DNA of 21,777 nucleotides from Mesaphorura yosii. Its lineage: Eukaryota > Arthropoda > Collembola > Poduromorpha > Tullbergiidae. The stretch spans positions 1 to 21,777 of the forward strand of contig WIXG01000787.1 of assembly GCA_009869945.1 (NCBI GenBank), given 5' to 3'. The position numbers and the translations under genes were made by a program. Under the pieces are notes generated by a model, which was not told the DNA's origin, ran no database searches, and saw nothing but the letters and a program-made list of their open reading frames with translations. Position 1 is the first letter of the stretch, and each line of letters begins with the position of its first letter. Shown here piece after piece: positions 1 to 9,101 of the stretch.

Positions 1-1128
1 GGCGTCCGTGGTAGCCACATCGACAAGTCGCATGTAATTGCAGGCAAGACCTTATACTAGTGAGAGGCTGCATTGAAATGATGAAGCGTAATCAGTGATG
101 AGTGGCTGTTTTGCTCTGAGTCCATTAGAACGCTATGAACTATGATATTTGTTCTCATGTTAATTGAGACCCTCAGCAAGATGATGAGTGAGAGCATGAA
201 GAAGGATTGGAGGAGAATGGCTGAGGACGCAGCTTAGTCCACGTCCAGAATGCCACATACCTACAGGGTCTAGCTCCGGCCTTTTGCGTATTCCGCAAAA
301 ATCGCACGCACTCATCCCGTTCTTCTATTCCTACGCCTACGTCCTCACCGCTGGCGACGGCACGTTCGGTCCAGTTCTCGGATCGCAGGGATGCGTAGGA
401 AGAAGTACGCTCATCGAAGGAGGTCAGCCCCTTGCACGATGAGATACGCTGTATGGACGAGAAGCAGAGTGGTGTACAAGAACGTCACGTACTTCTGAGC
501 CTCGATCAGATTAGCCAGTCTCCTGGCTGGACATGAACACCAGAACGGCCAGAGTACAACTACCCCAGGCAACGAACTACAAGTTGCCGACGAAGCCACA
601 TGTTAGGGGGCGCCTCAAGTCTGAAGGGCAGGCACCCGAACAGGTAGCCGTTGAGGGTACAAACGGCTGGGACCCCTTTCAGCAGCCGCCAATACGACTT
701 TTGGCTTAGGGAGTCCCTTGCCCTTGTCACACCAGCTAACAGCCACGGACAAAACCTTCGGTCACCGCAGTCCGTTGCTATTCTGTCCGGATCTCGACCC
801 AAACCGAATGCTTTTTGTTTCGCATGATGACTCAGCAAGCAAGGAACTCTGAGTTCGCCCTCGCTTGAGCAGGCAAATGTGGAAAACAAAGTTGCGTGCG
901 CTACAAATCGTCGAGGTTTGGGACAGTACTTTTAAGTTTCGCACTTGCATTGCCGGATGCGTCAAGGAGAGAATGACGTAAGTCCTGCGTGTGACGAACA
1001 CTCTGGACACTCGCAGTCGATACGGTCCAGAAAGAAGCACATGTGCGCAATTAATTGCCTCTTCGCTTTAATTAAGCACGCGCTTCAGATGGTAATTGGG
1101 ATATTAATTACACCACAGTCGACGGTGA
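1..1128. other. No gene recognised; possible membrane-segment fragment
   Basis: I see no convincing gene in this stretch. The only protein-like piece is on the minus strand at about 411-530. It reads as one hydrophobic helix with KYVTFLYTTLLLVH in its core, followed by a short GADLLR end and a stop. Its outline (KY, then FLY, a hydrophobic run, then G-x-DL) resembles the first membrane segment of the two gustatory-receptor-like genes further right, so it could be a chemoreceptor remnant. It has no usable ATG. The other open frames here have poor composition and look like chance. Confidence 0.3.
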
Positions 1129-2461
1129 ATGCACTTCCAGGCCATGACTAGGCACTCGCGTTTCACACGGAGATCTCCAGCAGCAGAAAATCCAGCTATG
1201 CCTACTAAGTCTCTTTTTGTCCCGCTGCCGCTGATTGTATGTGTTTGCATTGTGAGGCTGTCGACGTGCTCGGCTGCGGCAAACGACAGCAGTGGAGGCA
1301 CTCTGACAACCGTTCTCATTGCTTGCGAGGCAGAGGGCCCGCTCGCCTACAACCGAATCTCGAGCCGGAACACTTTCGCGAGGCAGCACGAGCAGATGCT
1401 CGTCCTGATTAAATCTCTGCTCATCGCGTGGAGACACGGCGAGTTTGAGCGGCTGCCAGCGCGACAGCATGGACCAGACGCTTTGGAGATCATTCTCGTA
1501 AGCAACAGCAAGCTGAGGATGGAGGCCATCATGGCCGAAGTGGGCCGGTGGGACAAGCAATACACGGCCCCCCTCGTGTACAAACAGGCGGAGTACTCCG
1601 CCGAGTTCAGGTGGCTGGCGTCCTTCTTCCCGCCCTGCGCGACCCTCCGCTTCCTCACCCCTGCACTCCTTCCGAACCACAAGCGCGTGCTTTACATAGA
1701 TACAGATTTCGTGTTTCTTCGTGACGCTCGTCGGCTTTGGACGGAACTTCTTCGGCGGGAGAAGTCCCAGGCGCCCTCTGCCGGCGATGCAGACGTTTTC
1801 CTGACCTCTTCGCCGCGGCCGCATTCGCATCGCAGCCCCGCGACGAGCGCTGGCCGCCCTCGGCGTGGCGCCGCGCGACGGAGTAGCCGTTCACCACAAC
1901 AGTGAGCTGATATTTATGAACCTGGCGCGCTGGTGGTCGCCTGCTGCCTACGCCCACTGGCGGGACTGGCTGCAGGGTGCACGAAAGTTCCCACGTGGGT
2001 TTGAGAGCGACCAGGACTTTGTCAACGCGTACTTTGCGGCGGGAAACCAGGCCCAGCGAGTGAGTTTGAATATTAGTCTGAACATAGGCTTGGTAAACGA
2101 CTCTTTGATTGGTTGGCATTGACAGGCGAATTTCTCATGCGCATAGAACTTTCTCTTCACACGCAAGGCAGCCCCACCCTTCTTAATTTACCACTGCTGG
2201 AAGCTGCCGCGGGCCATTTATGCGTTCCACGGCTGCCACGCGACATTCTGGAGGCGGACAGGAGCTCAGATACCGCGCGCCCTCTTTGAGCACTTCAGGC
2301 AGGCCAGGCTGGACTCCAAGTTCTCAATTACCGTATTCAAGCGGAGGCTCGAGCGCACTCTGCGGGCAGCGCTGAAGAAGGACGAGTGCACGCATCGGCT
2401 GAAGGCAGATTGCGAGGTGATGCGAGAGAAGATTATGAAGAGTGTCAAAAGGCTAAAGTGA
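1129..2461 (+). CDS. GT8 glucoside xylosyltransferase-like protein, frame broken
   Basis: The protein is a family-8 glycosyltransferase most like the glucoside xylosyltransferases (GXYLT), which add xylose to O-glucose on EGF repeats in the Golgi. Exon 1 runs from 1129 to 2059; Mets at 1144 and 1198 are alternative starts. A signal-anchor helix (SLFVPLPLIVCVCIV) is followed by the GT8 start and the DxD motif in VLYIDTDFVFLRD. The intron is 2060-2167 (GTGAGT..AG, phase 0). Exon 2 (2168-2461) holds the family's late IYAFHGCHATFW segment, the counterpart of the GXYLT 'LHGN' region, then a basic tail. The frame changes between about 1795 and 1885: upstream is frame 1, downstream (HHNSELIFMNLARWW, ESDQDFVNAYF) is frame 2, and a third frame between them also looks coding. 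No GT..AG intron repairs this without deleting conserved residues. It is either a young pseudogene or an assembly indel. The family call is firm; integrity is not. Confidence 0.75.
2060..2167 (+). other. Intron of the GT8 gene
   Basis: The intron begins GTGAGT and ends CAAG. It joins codon CGA (2057-2059) to codon GCA (2168-2170) in phase 0. The downstream exon carries the expected C-terminal GT8 block, which supports the junction. It is 108 bp long. Confidence 0.7.
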
Positions 2462-2568
2462 ATTTAATTAAGCTTCTCGTGAAAAAAATAAGTTGTGTGG
2501 AGCCGAATCGAAGCATTTATAGTCAAGCTATTCAAACACTCCCATTGAATTCGAGTTTACTGCTTTCC

Positions 2569-2584
2569 GGTTAGGTTAGGTTAG
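2569..2584 (+). repeat. Short TTAGG (arthropod telomere-type) array
   Basis: About three TTAGG units sit in the 3' flank of the GT8 gene. TTAGG is the usual arthropod telomere unit. An array this short can arise by chance or mark an old repaired break, so it is not evidence of a chromosome end. Confidence 0.5.
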
Positions 2585-2600
2585 CATTCTGTTTCTCCGC

Positions 2601-2768
2601 TCACACCAGCGCTTCCTCGACGCGGATCCTCCCGTCGTGGTGCTTCTGGAAGATCTCGAAGAAGAGCCGGAACGCGTCCTTGTGAATGAGACCGTCCCCA
2701 ACTTTGTCGCACGCAACCACGGCGCTCAGCCCTCGAAGTTGTCGTCCCAGTACATCTTCCACCACTGT
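2601..2768 (-). pseudogene. Possible EF-hand-like exon relic
   Basis: An open minus-strand stretch of 55 codons ends at a TGA (2601-2603). It contains DKVGDGLIHKDAF, which fits an EF-hand loop at positions 1, 5, 6 and 8 but has Ala where the usual Glu12 sits. A second DGRIRVEE follows only about 20 residues later, too close for a normal EF-hand pair. A CAG just upstream could be a splice acceptor. There is no start codon and I cannot find further exons. It may be the last exon or a remnant of a calcium-binding protein, or a chance match. Confidence 0.25.
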
Positions 2769-2869
2769 TCAGTTCAGGTCGAGCATAAGTGCTCAGAGCC
2801 GAAGCACTTCAACCCGCTACGGATTCAATGCGAGCCTGAAGAGGAGATCGCGTGTGGAGTGGCGTATCG

Positions 2870-3239
2870 GTAGAAATAAAGATTCGGGATTCTAGAGTCT
2901 CGAAATTCTTGAATTTTGTCAATTTTGAAAGTCGAGATTCTCGAATGTCTCGAAATTTCAAGATTTTGGAGCTGTTGGTGATTTTTTAAAGAAACAAGCT
3001 TTGCATTGGAAAGGGTTCGATAAATGTATAACCGATTCGAATCTCGCGAGAAATGCTATCAAAGGTTCATGAGTCAGTTGAACGGCCGCTTATCTTATGT
3101 ACATTAAACTGCATTGTATTATATTCTGTCCCTCATGGCTCACTGCACATCCTTACTCATCGCACTTTCACACTGATATTCTCAAAACTGGGCTTCTTGT
3201 TACTTGCAGCATCTCGTCCTGCATTGTTGGGTGCATTGC
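2870..3239. other. AT-rich spacer with TCTCGAAATT-type repeats
   Basis: I recognise no gene here. From 2880 to about 2975 there are imperfect direct and inverted copies of a short TCTCGAAATT/AATTTCGAGA-like word. An AATAAA lies at 2875 on the plus strand. The lower end is the 3' flank of the minus-strand membrane-protein gene. Confidence 0.4.
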
Positions 3240-4003
3240 TTATCGTGCACGCAAACCCAAGCTCGTGTCTGTGACATGAGTCATGCTGAACGGGTCCAAG
3301 GTGGAGCAATTGCCTTTGACATCGAACCCGTAGATGTGCAGTGTGAGGAAGCTGAGCTGGCCAGCGGCGTCTCGGATGGCCCGCAGAAGCTCTTGGAGCG
3401 TTGTCAATTGCGCAGCGTTTGTGAGGGCGATTTTGTCCCAAGGCGGCTTCTGTGGTACGCATGTAACTGGATAGCTGATGCCTTGCGGATACTGATCTGG
3501 TCTCATAATGAGGGTCAACTCCCATGCCTGGGAGACATATGCGTTGCATGTTCGAGTTGAGAACTTCAGGTCATCAACCGTGTACCGCAACCAACTTGTT
3601 GGGGCAGTAAGCCAAGGGAACTGTACGTGTGGTGGCTCGATTTGTTCTTGCTCGAGGTACGTGGCATATGTATTGGGTCTCCAGTGTTCACGTGTAAGAT
3701 ACAAAACCAATCCACCCGCGAGAAACCCGATTAGGAAAATGGAGATTAGAAATATGAAGGGACGCCTGGTCAACCAATACCAGATACAGCTCAGCCACGA
3801 CCTCTTCTCGGTATTTAATTTACTTGCCTTGGAGAAGGCTTCTGTTTGGCCGCCTTTGGTTTCATCTTCAAAGTACTCGCACACTTTATCTGCATTATTG
3901 TTGCATCATCATTTGAGTTGCAACGCTAGTGCACCACCTGTTAATTTAGCATTATTTGCTGTTTTTCCTTACCTCCTTCTAAATTCAGTTGTATAGCCCG
4001 CAT
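3240..4003 (-). CDS. Single-pass membrane protein (type II), unknown family
   Basis: This is a two-exon gene: exon 1 is 3973-4003 (ATG plus ten residues), the intron is 3890-3972 (83 bp, GTAAGG..CAG), and exon 2 is 3240-3889. The predicted length is 226 aa. The long exon has no ATG of its own (GTG at 3884, with an in-frame stop above), but the mini-exon supplies one and joins in phase (G|AT). About 45 polar, charged residues precede one strong helix (RRPFIFLISIFLIGFLAGGL). An outer part follows with a few Cys and an LRR-like TTLQELLRAI...LSFLTLHIYG stretch. It ends earlier than its neighbour at 5737-6582, so a further 3' exon or a truncation is possible. I recognise no named family. Its ATG lies 8 bp after the stop of the death-domain-like gene, leaving no room for its own promoter. 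Confidence 0.6.
3890..3972 (-). other. Intron of the membrane-protein gene
   Basis: The donor GTAAGG is at 3972-3967 and the acceptor CAG is just above 3889, both on the minus strand. The intron is 83 bp and phase 1. It restores an ATG to an exon that otherwise has none. The acceptor lacks a clear pyrimidine tract. Confidence 0.6.
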
Positions 4004-4011
4004 CGCTTCTT

Positions 4012-5427
4012 TTAGTCGACAACATGTGGCTTTTTTTCGTATTTGCTACAGAAAGCACCGAGGACTTTTCTACATCGAAGGTAATCACGAAGAGTCCAGT
4101 CAGCCGAGTCGAGATGCAGTTTGAGTTCTCCGGCCAACTCTGGGAGGTGGTCTAGCAGCTGATCAGTTGCCCTCGTTGCCAAGATGTGAAAGTCAGCCTT
4201 ATGCAGCTCTGTGAAAGGATAATAAAAAGCAATTATAGCATTACAAACGATGGGTTCGTAATTATAAAATTTTTACGTCTGGAGCGGTGTTGAGGCTTCA
4301 TTCCGGCCAGAAGTGGCCCTGCTGGAGTCGCCACCATCAAATGTGCAACCTCACCAGGAAGCAGCAGCCCAGGAATAAAAATAGATTGAAAAAAGAAAAA
4401 TCTTTTTCAAGAGACGGACACAGCAAATCAATTCCCCACGAACTGGCTTTGTTGATCTCACGTGAGGTGTGTTTGTATCTATGTATAGGTACAGTGTACA
4501 GGAGGCGCCAAGCAACACGCAAAATCACAAAGAACAAGCCGACAAACCCATCTTACATATTCGCATTCGCGCCAGGAGCTCGAGCATCAAGCATTGTGCG
4601 AAGCGTGCAGGTGTGTAGTAATTTCATCTCATGCCAGGTATGAAAGAGAACTTGGTAACGAGTCGCGGTGCTGAGTCAATCTCCATTTGATGCGACAGAA
4701 TGCTACAGCAGTGGGAATGGGTGGCCAGCAATGACACTCTTCCCACGAGAGCACAAACTCAATAAGGTCGCAATAAGCTTATCTGCTGCCAGTTTTGATG
4801 ATTTTCCATGAGTGATGTGCATTAATACTGAGAAGTAATCAAAGTCATTACAGAAGTTGCATCGATTAACTATCAATGTATTTAATTATATGCAAATTGC
4901 TGGCAATGAGAATTACAACGACGAGCTGGGCCACTTATATGGAAGAATGTGGGTTAATTTTATTGACGGGGCACGTTCCATACAAGTTCTTCAAAAATGC
5001 ATTCCAGTGTATCTGGAAGAAATAGGATTGAGTGCCAATTTGTGTTTAGCGACAGCTTCCACTTTTACATTGTACGTAACTCACTTGCAGCGTCAAAAAG
5101 TCGCAGTTCTTGCAATGCCGTGCGGAGAGCGAGCCAGGTGGCTTCGTAGCTGCGGAAGCTGACCCAGCTGCCAATCATCGCCACGAGGTAGCTGTAGTCG
5201 CCGGGGTTCCTCTCCCTCATTTGACGTCTGCCCGCCAGCCTCAAGCCTAGTTTCCCATAAATCAGGTCCAAGTTTTCCGTCACTCCAACGTCGTCACTCA
5301 TTTTGAGGGCAATAGAGGCCAGGTGGTCACTGCTGACACGAACTGCTCCTGCTTTTGCGACCTGTTCCGGAGTCCAGCCTTGAGCTCCGGTCTCGGCCGG
5401 CGAAGTTGGAATTGGTTTGTCACCCAT
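4012..5427 (-). CDS. Death-domain-like adaptor/receptor module
   Basis: Exon 1 is 5085-5427, the intron is 4209-5084 (876 bp, GTGAGT..TTTCACAG), and exon 2 is 4012-4208. The phases match (A|AG) and give 179 aa. The first ATG is at 5427. Residues ~30-115 show a death-domain pattern: an early 'HLASIAL' helix, YGKLGLRLAG, then NPGDYSYLVAMIGSW, ATWLALRTALQEL and RLFDAAKLH. These parallel the 'Lgl..NPG..LL..W....T...L..AL......AA..L' scheme of the family. Death domains mediate homotypic protein contacts in apoptosis and immune signalling. The second exon adds about 65 helical, charged residues of unknown kind. The stop precedes the next gene's ATG by 8 bp on the same strand. An A7 run near the end (4031-4037) matters: one extra A would make the frame run on into the membrane protein. 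Confidence 0.65.
4209..5084 (-). other. Large intron of the death-domain-like gene
   Basis: This is the only long intron in the window (876 bp against 61-108 bp elsewhere). It is AT-rich and holds no coding sequence, RNA gene or element that I can recognise on either strand. An insertion may have lengthened it, but I see no terminal repeats. Confidence 0.6.
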
Positions 5428-5736
5428 CACAACAAGCGTTGTAGTGCGTTGTGGTTTTGAGCGGAGGGTAGCGGGCTCTCAATTAAACAAACAAGAATTC
5501 GCAACGGTCGTCGGACTGTTACGATAAGGCCGACTACGTCAGTATTTGATTACGACTGCGTCTGTACCTCGCAGTAGTTCAAGTCAAGTACTACATACTC
5601 AATCGCTCTGGTTGAGTCAGCTGCAGTTTATTCAAGGATTTTCGTCAGTCGTTGTCGTTGACAAAACAAACAGTACAAACGTGTAGCAATGTCCAATTCA
5701 CTTGCAAAAAATGCTGCACGAAGCATGCATGCTAGT
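5428..5736. other. Spacer between the two minus-strand genes
   Basis: There is no gene here. It holds the upstream region of the death-domain-like gene, with no clear TATA box, and the 3' end of the upstream membrane-protein gene. A possible minus-strand AATAAA polyadenylation signal lies near 5631-5636. Confidence 0.4.
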
Positions 5737-6582
5737 TTAAAATTTTGCACAGGCATCTTCTTTTATTGTGTTTACAGTCACTCCTACCGGATCCCAGGCG
5801 CACCCAGCACAGAGCGGCGTGTTGTGGAGCTCCACTTGCCTTGGAGTGTCCGGCGTCTCTTGCACTGACATTGGCTCATCTGTGACTCGACCAGTCAAGG
5901 CGTTTAGAATCAGCTCATCTATGCTTGAGTGGCAGAACGCAGTCGTTGCAGAGGGCGGAAGCTCCCAGCTAAGGACCCACGGCGAGAGAGGACAGCCGAT
6001 AGCGTGGAGTAAGGTCAGGCGCTGCAGGCCTGGGAGGCTCAGCTCCGGCAATCCAGCCACTTCCACTTTATCCAGTCGTCCTCCAAGGCAGAGGCTCTCC
6101 ATGTCCAGAACGAGTGTCTGCAACGTTGGTGCAAATGCCTGCAGGAGCTGCAAAAGAGTCTCCTCCGGAATCTGCCCAACAACTCGAATACCAGACAGTG
6201 TCGGGCACGTGGCGCTGGACGCAGTTATGTTGTGTGGCCATGCGCCGATGTCCGTCACCGAAATGGACGAGGTGGGAGGAGCCAGAGAGTTGAGCGCCTC
6301 TAATGAGGAGATCACAGTTGAAGATGCCTCCGCTGAAATGTCGGCTTTCACTCTGACGGGTGCGACAGGTACAGGTACGGGCATTGGCGGCGGTTCCTGA
6401 ACGTGACTCCAGTTCCTGGTCGCCAGCTTCACGGCCGTGGCCGTAAGGGAGATGACCATGACGATGCAGAGCAGGAAGAGACACTCGACTCGGTGGAGGC
6501 GCATGAAACGTTGTGCTCCGGGAGTGCTCCTTTCTTTTTCATTTGTAGGCTTGTTGAACTCTTGCTCACTGTTTTCAATCAT
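5737..6582 (-). CDS. Single-pass membrane protein with LRR-like outer part
   Basis: The frame is open from a GTG at 6621, but the first ATG after the TATA box is at 6582, giving 281 aa in one exon. About 30 polar residues are followed by one helix (CLFLLCIVMVISLTATAV), a proline-rich linker (PPPMPVPVPVAPV) and a Cys-containing outer domain. That domain has leucine-rich, LRR-like strands: LLQLLQAFAPTLQTLVLDME, then LPELSLPGLQRLTLL. The C-terminus holds several Cys (CAGCAW). The layout, the TR-x-W after the helix and the leucine pattern resemble the membrane protein at 3240-4003, so the two may be distant paralogues. I recognise no named family. Topology is inferred to be type II. Confidence 0.6.
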   Translation of the reverse strand: MIENSEQEFNKPTNEKERSTPGAQRFMRLHRVECLFLLCIVMVISLTATAVKLATRNWSHVQEPPPMPVPVPVAPVRVKADISAEASSTVISSLEALNSLAPPTSSISVTDIGAWPHNITASSATCPTLSGIRVVGQIPEETLLQLLQAFAPTLQTLVLDMESLCLGGRLDKVEVAGLPELSLPGLQRLTLLHAIGCPLSPWVLSWELPPSATTAFCHSSIDELILNALTGRVTDEPMSVQETPDTPRQVELHNTPLCAGCAWDPVGVTVNTIKEDACAKF

Positions 6583-6658
6583 TGCACTTGGTTGCAGACA
6601 GGATGTGCTGTCGAATGACACCAGAATGTCGTTTGTTTTAATACAGCCGATGGCTGCT

Positions 6659-6665
6659 CTTTATA
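6659..6665 (-). promoter_or_regulatory. TATA box of the 5737-6582 gene
   Basis: TATAAAG lies 77 bp above the chosen ATG on the minus strand. A start site about 30 bp downstream would fall near 6635, between the TATA box and that ATG. This supports choosing the ATG at 6582 over the GTG at 6621. Confidence 0.5.
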
Positions 6666-6888
6666 TGCAGAAACCCGGAAATCAGGCTCCAAGAGACTCG
6701 CAATGAATGAGGTCAGGTCATATCACGTTGCACATATTTGCACACAATGCAGTGTTTGTTCAGCACTGGACTCATCTTGCTTTAAAATGCCTTTTCTGCC
6801 TGCTCACTATTGCGTGTTTTGGTTGTGGGTCTGTCTCTGAGACGATGCCGCCTTTGTATTTGTTCATTTAGACTACTCAATTGAATTC

Positions 6889-7242
6889 TTATTTACGGGT
6901 GTTCTTTATTACTGAGTTGACCAACAGGGGAAACATCTTTAAGAAGTTTGGAGGTGTGATCTTGGCATTGTAGACGAAGAAGTAGTGGGGTTGGTTAGAT
7001 CTTTCTTAAGATCCCACAGCATTTTCAATTCTGTACATCCCCTCGCCAAAAATGTGCTTTCCGAGGCTATCTGAGAAGTCCCGCATCATCTCTGGTCCAA
7101 GGGACTCTAGATGTTCGTCAAAGAGGCCGGGGAATGACCCCAAGAACGTCGTGAAGACTGAGGATGAGTTCAACCTCGTGTACCCATGCACATTGCGAAT
7201 AGTTGCCCGTGGCAGCAGCCGGGCCGTGTCACTCACCTGCAC
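6889..7242 (-). pseudogene. Orphan exon-like stretch, possibly takeout/JHBP-like, in-frame stop
   Basis: Just below the ionotropic-receptor gene, and after a TTTATTCACAG that would make a good splice acceptor, 78 codons read as protein (VFTTFLGSFPGLFDEHLESL, then MMRDFSDSLGKHIF). This loosely resembles the C-terminal helix of takeout/juvenile-hormone-binding proteins. The frame meets TAA near 7010. The same frame continues as a protein-like piece (HYFFVYNAKITPPNFLKMF) to a TAA at 6889-6891, overlapping a minus-strand AATAAA at about 6905-6913. There is no ATG and no room for 5' exons before the receptor's stop 20 bp away. It could be a relic or the receptor's 3' UTR. The takeout idea is weak. 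Confidence 0.3.
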
Positions 7243-7262
7243 TGTGAATAAAGAGATCGAAT

Positions 7263-9101
7263 CTACAATCCACAGAAGCGGTGCGCATTAATCTCCACGA
7301 TTAAGATGCCCAGTGCCAAAACCAGAATAACACAACAGATTGGGAATATGAGCATGATTTCAAACTCCAGGGAAATAGACTTAGCACCTGTTGCTACTTC
7401 TGTCATGTTACTGAGACGTTTCACCATATTAAAGTTTTGGATATTTCTCGTAATCTCAACGTCCAACCAAAACTTATAGAAACCTTGTTGAATGAAAATC
7501 TGGGTGATGTCGCGTGCCTCGTCACACAAATGTCCAATGAATTCCATCCAGTACACAACTGCGTCCTCGTAGGGTTGTGGTACGACATGACATACTGCTT
7601 CCGGGTTGCTCAGGCTCACTTTTGTAACCAATCTGTCGGCATCTGTACTTTCAACCACAAACGCCCCATACTTGTATTGTTTACATGGCCCTCGTGCTGC
7701 TTCATTCAGATTGTCTGTAAAGTGAACGCTCGTGTTGAGCAAGTGCAGAATACCTAAACGCCTAAAGTCGTTGTCCCACGAAATGTGGTTTCGGTACCCA
7801 ATGTAAGTGACGATCTTGTACCCACTCTGCAACAACTCTTGCACCGTCTGGTAAATGAGAGGTGGGTTCGGGACCAATGCAAGACTTGTAAGGTGATTCT
7901 CGTAGTATGCTGTGAGGACACGGCAACCGAATAAAATGAGAAACTGGATTATGGAGACCTTACCACCTTCACCACGGATAAGGTCCAAAATATTGAAAAG
8001 GTTCCACTCAAACCGAAATCCGGCATTCGTCACACGAGGATGGGATAGGAGTATCGCAAGCATACCACCGAAAAATACCAACAGCCAATACTCGGAATTG
8101 AATGCATCAAGCCAATTCTGATCGTTTCGTATGCGCTGCTTATCATAGTCACAGTACAGGAAATGGTGCCTGGAGCTGCGCACGGCCAGATAGAGTCGAG
8201 TGAAAGCACCAGAAGTTGTAAGCATGAGCACCTTCTTGTTAGTTTCACCAACGAATTTGGTCTTTGGAAGTCTGCCCACAGTTGCCTCTTTTGCAAGCAC
8301 AGTTGTTCCATTCATCACATCCAAGAGGATCTGGGTCATTTTTCTTGGTACTGTACATTCCGCCATGTATACGAAGTGGCTAGGAGATCGGCACTTATAA
8401 AGGCTATGACCTTCCTCGGGGCATCGTTTGGCAAGCGCCGCGTAGGTGGTCGTAAAGTCCCGGCGCTCTACCAGTCTCCCATTAAAATTCTTGCCGTGCT
8501 TCTTATACAGACGATTGATCATCTCTCCGTTGAATGGATTTGGGTCATTGAGAAGTAAGAGTGGCACCAACAATTTGGGACTCATCCACCACCACTGCAA
8601 ATGATCCGGATCAGAGATGTTGATTCCGTATGCCTGAATGTTATGAAGCTGCCAATCCGGTGGAAGGAAAATCTCCCGTTCGTACACGACAACCATAAAA
8701 TTGTGGGCTCGGTGTCGGACAGTGATCTTGCCCCAGTAGTCCCTCAATCGTACGTAAGTGTAGTTTGGTTGGATAAGGAGATGTACATTACAGAATCGTG
8801 ATTCCCAGTTATACAGCCCGATGCTAAAGTTTGCTTTCTGCTGCTGTAGTGCACTGAATTTGCTAAAGTCGTCTGCCATCTTCTTCAGGTCGGGTCGACT
8901 CAAATTGTGCACTGTCCATGTTTGACCGAACTGGTTGGACTGTAGAATACTTTCGGACAAGTCCAAATCGTAAAAATGGACCAAATGAAACGTGCAGCGA
9001 GAGAGATAATTCAGAGGCTGGTTTATGGCTGTGGTACTCCTTGTTGTGGTTAGAATGGCTAGGCAGGCTGCTACGAATATGATTCGCGATGATGGCTTCA
9101 T
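7263..9101 (-). CDS. Ionotropic-receptor-like chemoreceptor (intronless)
   Basis: This 612-aa protein belongs by layout to the variant ionotropic glutamate receptor (IR) family, cation channels in the dendrites of arthropod chemosensory neurons. A signal peptide (IIFVAACLAILTTT) starts it; the ATG at 9101 is used because the longer frame begins at GTG. A long, divergent N-terminal part holds several N-glycosylation sites. Three membrane segments follow at about residues 338-354 (WLLVFFGGMLAILL), 385-402 (IIQFLILFGCRVLT) and 583-602 (FEIMLIFPICCVILVLALG). The block after the second, YYENHLTSLALVPNPPLIYQ, is the IR/iGluR signature that leads into S2. I cannot see the three classical glutamate-binding residues, as is usual for divergent IRs. 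The lack of introns is common in lineage-expanded IRs. The ligand is unknown. Confidence 0.85.
   Translation of the reverse strand: MKPSSRIIFVAACLAILTTTRSTTAINQPLNYLSRCTFHLVHFYDLDLSESILQSNQFGQTWTVHNLSRPDLKKMADDFSKFSALQQQKANFSIGLYNWESRFCNVHLLIQPNYTYVRLRDYWGKITVRHRAHNFMVVVYEREIFLPPDWQLHNIQAYGINISDPDHLQWWWMSPKLLVPLLLLNDPNPFNGEMINRLYKKHGKNFNGRLVERRDFTTTYAALAKRCPEEGHSLYKCRSPSHFVYMAECTVPRKMTQILLDVMNGTTVLAKEATVGRLPKTKFVGETNKKVLMLTTSGAFTRLYLAVRSSRHHFLYCDYDKQRIRNDQNWLDAFNSEYWLLVFFGGMLAILLSHPRVTNAGFRFEWNLFNILDLIRGEGGKVSIIQFLILFGCRVLTAYYENHLTSLALVPNPPLIYQTVQELLQSGYKIVTYIGYRNHISWDNDFRRLGILHLLNTSVHFTDNLNEAARGPCKQYKYGAFVVESTDADRLVTKVSLSNPEAVCHVVPQPYEDAVVYWMEFIGHLCDEARDITQIFIQQGFYKFWLDVEITRNIQNFNMVKRLSNMTEVATGAKSISLEFEIMLIFPICCVILVLALGILIVEINAHRFCGL

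Noticed and set aside
560..889. 109-codon minus-strand frame in the left spacer
   Set aside because: Its composition is not protein-like, with no domain, and it overlaps other chance frames of the same quality.
1721..1886. A 166-bp intron (GTGACG..GTAG) that would fix the GT8 frame
   Set aside because: It would remove the conserved stretch after the DxD motif (RDARRLW and beyond), and both splice sites are weak. A frameshift explains the data better.
3508..3996. 162-codon plus-strand frame opposite the membrane-protein gene
   Set aside because: It is the shadow of the minus-strand gene, whose splice sites and membrane helix make better sense.
5768..6400. 210-codon plus-strand frame inside 5737-6582
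   Set aside because: It is the antisense shadow of the membrane protein, with low-complexity TGTGTG-type residues and no domain.
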